A DNA stretch of 58,882 nt from Candidatus Caldisaccharidevorator malaysiensis (GTDB lineage Bacteria > Armatimonadota > Fervidibacteria > Fervidibacterales > Fervidibacteraceae). Below are positions 53,589-58,882 of the stretch, in pieces (position 1 is the stretch's first letter; each line of letters begins with the position of its first letter). The DNA lies in assembly GCA_025057575.1 (NCBI GenBank), contig JANXBO010000013.1:1-58882 (forward strand), given 5' to 3'. Below the pieces are notes generated by a model. The model saw nothing but the letters and a program-made list of their open reading frames with translations, was not told where the DNA came from and did not search any database. Both the position numbers and the translations under genes were made by a program.

Positions 53589-54122
53589 ATGAAGGGAAAA
53601 ACAGACCGTTTGCTACTGATCTTGGCTCTCGGAATTGTTTTGCCCCTTACCGCATCGGGTCAAGAGAAGGGACGGATTCTCCAAGAATTTGTCCTTGTGG
53701 GGCTGGACGGCAAAAAGGTGCGCTGGAAAGAGTTTCGGGGTCGGGTGGTTTTGATTAATTTATTGGAACCTGGTTGAACGGCATGCCGTGCGGAGGCTCC
53801 GCACTTGAATCGTCTCGTTCAGCGGTTTGGGTCGCAAGGTCTGACTGTCATCGGTCTTTCTAAAGGTGCCACCCAAGAGACTCGGGATTTTGTCCGGGAA
53901 GTGGGGATTCGGTATCCCGTCTATATAACGGACTTCAAACGAGCACCAAAGCCTCTGTCTCAAACTCAAGTGATCCCCAGCCTGTTTCTGGTGGACCGAA
54001 AAGGGCGACTCATTTGGCAGAGAGCAGGACTTGTTTATGGTCAAGAAATGAGGGACTTGGAGCAACGCCTTCACAAACTTTTGGCAGCAACCGGTAAGGC
54101 TAAGAGCCCCCCAAGACGATAG
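53589..54122 (+). CDS. Candidate selenoprotein: exported thioredoxin/TlpA-like protein (in-frame UGA = Sec63)
   Basis: The frame from ATG 53589 has a signal peptide (L-L-L-I-L-A-L-G), then a thioredoxin-fold start (L-D-G-K-K-V-R-W, R-G-R-V-V-L-I-N). A UGA at 53775-53777 follows at residue 63. The same frame continues T-A-C-R-A-E-A-P-H-L-N-R-L, which aligns with the C-x-x-C-R-x-E-x-P of TlpA proteins so that UGA replaces the first active-site cysteine (U63-T-A-C66). The remaining 112 codons have no further stop and include the cis-proline loop V-I-P-S-L-F-L-V-D. A SECIS-like hairpin follows the UGA. UGA is an ordinary stop in other genes here. The alternative is a pseudogene with a Cys-to-stop mutation. 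The 3' end overlaps the convergent DUF885 gene by 23 bp. Confidence 0.8.
53773..53823 (+). promoter_or_regulatory. SECIS-like RNA structure after the in-frame UGA
   Basis: Immediately 3' of the UGA (53775-53777), GUGCGGA (53788-53794) and UCCGCAC (53798-53804) form a perfect 7-bp stem; in the 6-bp version the apical loop is AGGCU. Sixteen nucleotides separate the UGA from that loop, close to the 17 in E. coli fdhF, whose loop is AGGUCU. A lower stem, GUUGAACG (53773-53780) with CGUUCAGC (53816-53823), 8 pairs with one wobble, encloses the UGA itself, as in fdhF. The intervening segment also contains the palindrome ACGGCATGCCGT. Confidence 0.75.
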
Positions 54123-55740
54123 GTCGGACAAGAGGGATCGGCCAGTTGCAAGTGCGGAGCAGGCGGTCGTGAAAGTCTTTCAATTGGAACTGACCGCCGA
54201 GTTTCCTTTCCGCTTCTTGGCGAAGGCGCAGAATTTGCATCTTTCCCGTCAGATAGGAGAGGGGCTGGGTCGGGGAAGCGCAGTAACGGCGAACTTCGGC
54301 GACGGCATTGGCAGGCTCTATATGGGCTTCAGAGACCAAAAGTCCCGCCGCTTGCTGGGGAGTCATTCCGTGACAGTGCAGTCCAACATCCACGATCACC
54401 CGGACGGCGCGCCACAGCAAGTCCTTGAGTTGAAACAGCCGCACGATCGGGTCGTCGCTGTAACCTTGTTCCAACATCATCTCTTCACAGTAAAGAGCCC
54501 AACCCTCAATGGAGACCGTGTCGCCGAAGACTTTTCGGACCAGCGACGGCAACCCTCGGGCAATAGACAATTGAAGATGATGACCGGGATAGGCTTCGTG
54601 GACCACGACGATGGGAAGAGAGTAGATGCAGTGCCCCTTGAGCCGGTCCATCCGGACCTCCGGCGGTTCCTTTCCGTTCACAGGGGTTACATAGAAAAGT
54701 CCCTCGCTCTTCTCATCAAAGGGGGCAGGAGCGACATAGGCGGCATAGGGCGTCGTCGGTCGGTCAAAGGATGGTGTCTCTACGACCGATAGGCGATCAT
54801 TTTCAGGCAAACCCACAATGCCTCGCTCTAAAACAAACTGCCGTGCCCGTTCCACTTCTTTGCGGTAGGTGTCCAAAATCTGATTTTCCGGCGGATGGTG
54901 AGCCTTCTTCTCTTCCACCAGTTCCTTCCAGTTTTTCAATGGATCTAAGCGCAACGCTAACTCCGCCATCTGAGAGACGGTTTGGGCTAAGACCTCTTCT
55001 CCCAAAGCCTTCAATTCTTCTGGCTCGGCTTCCAGAAGGTGCCCCTGGCGCAATTTGGCAAGGAAAAGGTCCCTGCCGACGCCCCAATGACCTGCTGCCC
55101 TTGGGGCGACCTCTTCTTTCAGCCACTTTTCCCAGTCTCGGAAAGCCTGAGCGGCTTCGTCATTGGATTTCAACACTTCTCTCCTCAATCCGGAGTCGGA
55201 CACCCTATCGGCGGCTTCCGGGATCACCTCGGCAAAAAATAGCCCCGCCCCTCTCGCCGATTCCAGAGCCGTTTCCACAAGAATAGAAGGGACCTGATGT
55301 GGTTCAATGGTCTCTTGAGATTCTTTCAAAAGGCGGCACACCTCTTGGAGACGGTCTTTCACAGATGCTAAGCGCTGTTCAAGTGGAGCAAACTCGCGGG
55401 CAATTAACAGGTAGAGACCATACAAAGCGTGGTCCGCGTATAAAGCGGGTTCTTTGCGATGCCAACCGATTTCTTCCCAATCAATCAGCCCGTTCTTTAT
55501 GACGGCGAGCAGTGCTTGGCGGTCTCCTTCCTCCTCGGGGTCTGGTCTTTGTCCCATCTGTTCCAGTTGACGAATAAATTCTCTCAAATGAGCCGTGTGG
55601 GTTTCAATGGCTTCCTTGCTCAGATGACTCAGTCGGTGATCATAATCGTGGATGCCGCAGGACGTCGCAAAGACCGGATCGTCTTGCCAAAGGACCTGCA
55701 GGATTTGCAGAACTTTTTCTTCAAAACTGTGGTCAGCCAT
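54100..55740 (-). CDS. DUF885 family putative metallopeptidase
   Basis: This 546-residue protein has the DUF885 zinc motif H-E-A-Y-P-G-H-H followed by a downstream glutamate in E-G-W-A-L-Y-C-E-E. Members resemble M32-like carboxypeptidases, but substrates are largely unknown. No signal peptide is visible once the start is placed at ATG 55740, which is preceded by GGAGGAAAG; a longer frame to 55809 is less likely. Confidence 0.88.
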   Translation of the reverse strand: MADHSFEEKVLQILQVLWQDDPVFATSCGIHDYDHRLSHLSKEAIETHTAHLREFIRQLEQMGQRPDPEEEGDRQALLAVIKNGLIDWEEIGWHRKEPALYADHALYGLYLLIAREFAPLEQRLASVKDRLQEVCRLLKESQETIEPHQVPSILVETALESARGAGLFFAEVIPEAADRVSDSGLRREVLKSNDEAAQAFRDWEKWLKEEVAPRAAGHWGVGRDLFLAKLRQGHLLEAEPEELKALGEEVLAQTVSQMAELALRLDPLKNWKELVEEKKAHHPPENQILDTYRKEVERARQFVLERGIVGLPENDRLSVVETPSFDRPTTPYAAYVAPAPFDEKSEGLFYVTPVNGKEPPEVRMDRLKGHCIYSLPIVVVHEAYPGHHLQLSIARGLPSLVRKVFGDTVSIEGWALYCEEMMLEQGYSDDPIVRLFQLKDLLWRAVRVIVDVGLHCHGMTPQQAAGLLVSEAHIEPANAVAEVRRYCASPTQPLSYLTGKMQILRLRQEAERKLGGQFQLKDFHDRLLRTCNWPIPLVRPIVLGGS

Positions 55741-55822
55741 AGATCTTTCCTCCGAGCTGGTTCGGATGCTCACAGCCAACTCGGGATTATAAGAGCCTTT
55801 TTCCAACACGCTCTGATGGCTG

Positions 55823-58675
55823 TCAAGGAGCCTTTCCCGACTCTCTATAAAGCCAATAAAGGCGATAGAGGAAACGGAACAGGCTTCCCCGAGTAATTGG
55901 TCTGTCCGGCGCGTCGACCAAAACCCGTGTTCGTTCGCTTACATCCAGAGACTGGCGGGACAAATACGAGAGCACCCAGTTTTGAAGATCTTTCTGTTGA
56001 GGCGGTTCGGAAGATGCTGGGAAAGGGGGAAAATCGGGTCCGTGGGGCAGCACCGAAACGAAATGTTGGAGAATGGCGTCCACTTCTTCTGCAGAAAGGA
56101 CATCTTTCAGATTGGCTCGGTAAGTCGGAAAAAAGCCTTTGACGGCGAAAAATTGGATAGGAGCAAAGTCGGGGCTGTCCGGAGGGGGTAGATCGTCAAA
56201 AAAAGCAATGACCTGACCATCCTCCAGTAATCTTTTTTGCAGCAGGTCTATATCCACTTTTCTCAAGACCCCGTGGGCGTCAGTGGTTAAGGCTAAATGA
56301 GCGGCTGTGCCGGCTGCCTGACCAAGCGCGATCCACACGGGCTCCAAGCGAATGGTTCCAAAACCGATATGAGTAGCGGACACAGCCCCCACCACCAAAA
56401 GACCCTCCACCGGCACCGTTTGATCTGTTGACTTTTGTCTTCTTGGAAGAAGAATGCGGTAGGGTAGGTGAGAAGGGGCAGTAATGCCCGGTAAATAGAA
56501 AAAGCCTTCGTGGAGGGCAGGCTGGGACAAATCTCTGGGGGTGCAGGTGTGACTGTCTATGGGATACTCGGCGACGGCGATGCTGTCACAGTGAACGGGT
56601 GTCCTCTGCCCGGGCGCTATGGGTCGGGCGTCCCTTTCATAGAAAATATAGTCGCCAATGATCCGCCGTGCCTCCCTCACATAGAGTTGCGGAGGGAAGT
56701 TGTTCGTTTGCAGAAACTCATCAGCCGCTAACGACCAAAAAGTCGCCAACAGCCGAAACCAGGGTGGCAAATCTTCATTGGTTTGCACAAAGTAAAGGAG
56801 ACCCAAAATGTAGCGGCGATGTCGTTCGGCAATCCACCATCTGTGGAAGCCTTCCGATTCGGGATATTCATAGTTAGCACCAATGAAATCTGTTGACGGG
56901 AAAGGACCGGGTGTGTTGTTCGCATCCCACTTGAGCCCGGGCAGACGGACCAGGCTAACTAATTCCAACGGATGCCAGACCACTTTTTCCCGAACTCTGT
57001 CGGCAATTTCTCGGTAAAATTGCGGATCATAACCGGGCGGAGCGCTAATGGCAACCCGATTATCGGCGCGGTTCGTCACAGTCAGGCGATAGTTATACGC
57101 TTGAACCTTGTTGTCGCCGGCACGAGAGCCAAAGGTGATTCTCTTTTCGGGGGGCAAGTCCGTCCGGGACGCATCCCAAAAGACTTCACCAGCAAACTCT
57201 TCCCCAAATTCATCGCGACCCTCCCTCCCAACACGGTAGAGACAGCCCGCCTTTGCTGCCAAATCGCCTTCGTAAGTAGCGTCAATGAATATCTTGCCCT
57301 CCAACCGCCAAACCAGTCCCCTTTTCTTGTCCGCTAAGAGAGCGACGGCTGGTCGGTTACCCTTCATAAGGACCCCGACCAATCGTTGGTTGAGGTAAAG
57401 GTGCACTCGGGGATTTTCCAAAAGGAGCCGAGTCCAAATTTGAAGGGCGATCTTGGGCTCAAAGTAGTATCCTTGACTGGTTGCCGCTGCGAAAGGAGAA
57501 TCGTCTCCATAGGCAACTCGGTAAAAGTTTTCCACCCTCTTGACAAATTCCAGAAAAAGCCCACCCGACGCCTGCCGGTGCCTTCTGTCGGTTGCGGAAA
57601 GCCCCCCCGTCATCATACCGCCGACGTGATCGGATGGTTCTATTAGAGCGACCAGATGACCCAAACGAGCCGCCGTGATCGCCGCTGACAGACCAGCAGG
57701 GGTTGCTCCATAAACCACAATGGGATAGCGTGCCTTTAGATCCCACGGGGCGCCTCTGGCAACACCCTGATAGGGCGGCACTGCCAGTGCTGCTGTTGAC
57801 CAGGACGGTAAACTGTCACCCCGATGGCTTTCCGCTACGATGAAGTAACGGTGGGGTTGACCCGAATCGGCATTGTGGTCCACCCATTGATAACGGTCGG
57901 ACGGCACCCGAGCCACCAAGTGCCCTTGGCGATAAATCCGGTATCCGGAGACATCGGGCGATTCGGACGGAAGCCAGGTAACGAGCAGTCGGCGCCACGA
58001 AAGGGGTTTGACTTGAAGGCTCCGGGGTGCTGTGGGAAAGGGATCCAATTGGATTTTTGTGACACTGACAGCCAGTTCCCATCCTTGGGTGCCTTCGTTA
58101 GAAACGAAGAAACCGTTCAGGAAAGGGAGAGGGTGAAGAAAGGGGACAATCCTTTCAGTCTTCTTGCCATCGTCGGATTGTAAGGAAAGGCGACAGGCTC
58201 CAATGGTGGGATCAGCCGACAAGGATACTTCCAACCATTGTCCGGGAGGAAAAGGAAGGACATTGACCCAACCATATCGGCTTTTCCAAGTGAACCAGGA
58301 ACCAATGTCCTGGCTTCTCAGCCAACCGTTGGCGTCGCAGCGGAAAAAGACCGCCCGGCGGACCCAGTGATCTGGGGAGCCCCAGCAGAATCCGAAAGCG
58401 GGACCGTAGGACCCCAGCGGGGGTGCCTTTACCCGAAAGGTCACGGTGACAACTCTTCGGGTCTCGGGGAAAAACCGGATTAGATAGGTTAGATCCTGGG
58501 GCTGGGCGACCGACACCCACCCATCGGGTCCTGTCGGGGTCTGAGTAAAAAGTTTCCAGATGCCAATGGTAGGCGTTCCGTCAGCCCGAACTTGGTGCCA
58601 TTGGTCAGTCCCGCCGACCAATTGGATAATGACGAGCACCAACACCGGCAGGCACAGGACCCGCTTTTTAGACAT
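55823..58675 (-). CDS. Large exported FAD-dependent oxidoreductase with Fn3 domain
   Basis: This 950-residue protein has a signal peptide, then a jelly-roll/LamG-like beta sandwich (about 35-210), a fibronectin type III domain (about 215-305; V-S-G-Y-R-I-Y-R-Q-G) and a FAD_oxidored (PF12831-type) domain from about 315. The dinucleotide fold is V-V-Y-G-A-T-P-A-G-L-S-A-A, followed by E-P-S-D-H-V-G-G-M-M-T-G-G-L and, near 780, H-I-G-F-G-T-I-R-L-E. Proteins of this build are often listed as xanthan-lyase-like, but the reaction is unknown. The C-terminal 130 residues are of unknown fold. Confidence 0.83.
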   Translation of the reverse strand: MSKKRVLCLPVLVLVIIQLVGGTDQWHQVRADGTPTIGIWKLFTQTPTGPDGWVSVAQPQDLTYLIRFFPETRRVVTVTFRVKAPPLGSYGPAFGFCWGSPDHWVRRAVFFRCDANGWLRSQDIGSWFTWKSRYGWVNVLPFPPGQWLEVSLSADPTIGACRLSLQSDDGKKTERIVPFLHPLPFLNGFFVSNEGTQGWELAVSVTKIQLDPFPTAPRSLQVKPLSWRRLLVTWLPSESPDVSGYRIYRQGHLVARVPSDRYQWVDHNADSGQPHRYFIVAESHRGDSLPSWSTAALAVPPYQGVARGAPWDLKARYPIVVYGATPAGLSAAITAARLGHLVALIEPSDHVGGMMTGGLSATDRRHRQASGGLFLEFVKRVENFYRVAYGDDSPFAAATSQGYYFEPKIALQIWTRLLLENPRVHLYLNQRLVGVLMKGNRPAVALLADKKRGLVWRLEGKIFIDATYEGDLAAKAGCLYRVGREGRDEFGEEFAGEVFWDASRTDLPPEKRITFGSRAGDNKVQAYNYRLTVTNRADNRVAISAPPGYDPQFYREIADRVREKVVWHPLELVSLVRLPGLKWDANNTPGPFPSTDFIGANYEYPESEGFHRWWIAERHRRYILGLLYFVQTNEDLPPWFRLLATFWSLAADEFLQTNNFPPQLYVREARRIIGDYIFYERDARPIAPGQRTPVHCDSIAVAEYPIDSHTCTPRDLSQPALHEGFFYLPGITAPSHLPYRILLPRRQKSTDQTVPVEGLLVVGAVSATHIGFGTIRLEPVWIALGQAAGTAAHLALTTDAHGVLRKVDIDLLQKRLLEDGQVIAFFDDLPPPDSPDFAPIQFFAVKGFFPTYRANLKDVLSAEEVDAILQHFVSVLPHGPDFPPFPASSEPPQQKDLQNWVLSYLSRQSLDVSERTRVLVDAPDRPITRGSLFRFLYRLYWLYRESGKAP

Positions 58676-58689
58676 CAGTTTGTTCCTTG

Positions 58690-58882
58690 TTAGCGTTGCT
58701 GAATGGGCACATAGGGGCGCTCGGCTGGACCTGTGTAGTGGAGGAGGGGTCGGATCAACACATTGTCGGCATACTGCTCCAGGGCGTGGGCGATCCAGCC
58801 GGGGATTCTCCCGATGGCAAAGACGGCAGTGTAAAGATCAACAGGAATCCCCAGGTAGTGGTAGATGGCGCCGGCGTAGAAG
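58690..58882 (-). CDS. gltA: Citrate synthase (C-terminal part; runs off the right edge)
   Basis: The minus strand encodes the last 63 complete codons of citrate synthase before a UAA at 58692-58690. The segment F-Y-A-G-A-I-Y-H-Y-L-G-I-P then L-Y-T-A-V-F-A-I-G-R-I-P-G-W matches the conserved C-terminal active-site region, followed by A-H-A-L-E-Q and I-R-P-L-L-H-Y-T-G-P, whose arginine binds substrate. The start lies outside the window. The oxidoreductase gene begins 14 bp downstream. Confidence 0.95.
   Translation of the reverse strand, partial: FYAGAIYHYLGIPVDLYTAVFAIGRIPGWIAHALEQYADNVLIRPLLHYTGPAERPYVPIQQR

Noticed and set aside
53589..53777. A separate 62-residue gene ending at UGA, followed by an independent gene from TTG 53805
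   Set aside because: The second frame is the same frame, has no ribosome binding site at 53805, and the split falls exactly at the active-site cysteine; a single read-through gene explains everything better.
1..58882. Genome-wide reassignment of UGA to an amino acid
   Set aside because: Many well-bounded genes end with UGA at the expected length (yebC and mazG, for example), and no other gene needs read-through.
1..58882. Insertion sequences, prophage or integrated elements
   Set aside because: I saw no transposase, integrase, inverted-repeat ends or duplicated target sites in the window.

Overview
The window is a gene-dense bacterial chromosome segment with almost no intergenic space. It carries a complete aerobic respiratory cluster, core housekeeping genes (pgk, dxs, dnaX, dnaG with rpoD, hslU, aroQ, gltA) and a polysaccharide cluster. 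Lipoprotein signals, a Tat signal, an O-antigen-ligase-like protein and a b6f-type quinol complex point to an aerobic, probably uncultured and deep-branching bacterium. An Armatimonadota/Fervidibacteria-like lineage would fit, but that is a low-confidence guess. UGA ends many ordinary genes here (yebC and mazG, for example), so the genetic code is standard.

Layout. 1-2.5 kb: the end of yebC, a parvulin lipoprotein and mazG. 2.7-17.4 kb: one co-directional run encoding a quinol-to-oxygen chain. It holds a Rieske protein, a split cytochrome b (b6 plus subunit IV type), an octaheme cytochrome c, a cupredoxin, oxidase subunits II, I, III, III and IV, heme A synthesis (ctaA, ctaB), copper and assembly factors (Sco, DUF420, a small CxxC membrane protein) and the coproheme decarboxylase HemQ. 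17.4-23.6 kb, minus strand: hslU, two exported proteins of unknown function, pgk and a polytopic membrane protein. 23.7-30.2 kb, plus strand: dxs, a Tat-exported aldo/keto reductase, a small membrane protein, a TPR protein, lpdA, two receiver-only response regulators and a miniature protein made only of gyrase A C-terminal repeats. 30.2-36.1 kb: a TPR and a HEAT-repeat protein (minus), then CpaB- and CpaE-like pilus assembly proteins (plus). 36.2-41.9 kb, minus strand: dnaX, a CAU tRNA, a divergent rpoD, dnaG and a Gly/Met-rich secreted protein. 42.2-51.2 kb: a GreA-like factor, an aldo/keto reductase, then glycosyltransferases, a phosphohexomutase, a Trm112-like zinc ribbon and an O-antigen ligase/polymerase-like protein. 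51.2-54.1 kb: a methyltransferase, aroQ, a Xaa-Pro peptidase and a thioredoxin-like gene interrupted by UGA. 54.1 kb to the end, minus strand: a DUF885 peptidase, a large FAD oxidoreductase and the C-terminus of citrate synthase.

The most striking signal is the thioredoxin/TlpA-like gene at 53589-54122. An in-frame UGA sits exactly where the first cysteine of the CxxC active site should be, giving U-T-A-C. It is followed at the right distance by a strong hairpin nested in a longer stem, as in bacterial SECIS elements. It is best read as an undescribed selenoprotein rather than two ORFs or a pseudogene. Other notable points are the b6f-type cytochrome b with the heme-ci cysteine but no Qo-site glutamate, an octaheme cytochrome with a coiled coil and an embedded zinc ribbon, a principal-type sigma factor with altered promoter-reading residues, the stand-alone gyrase-CTD protein, and a Trm112-like gene with an ideal ribosome binding site but no normal start codon.
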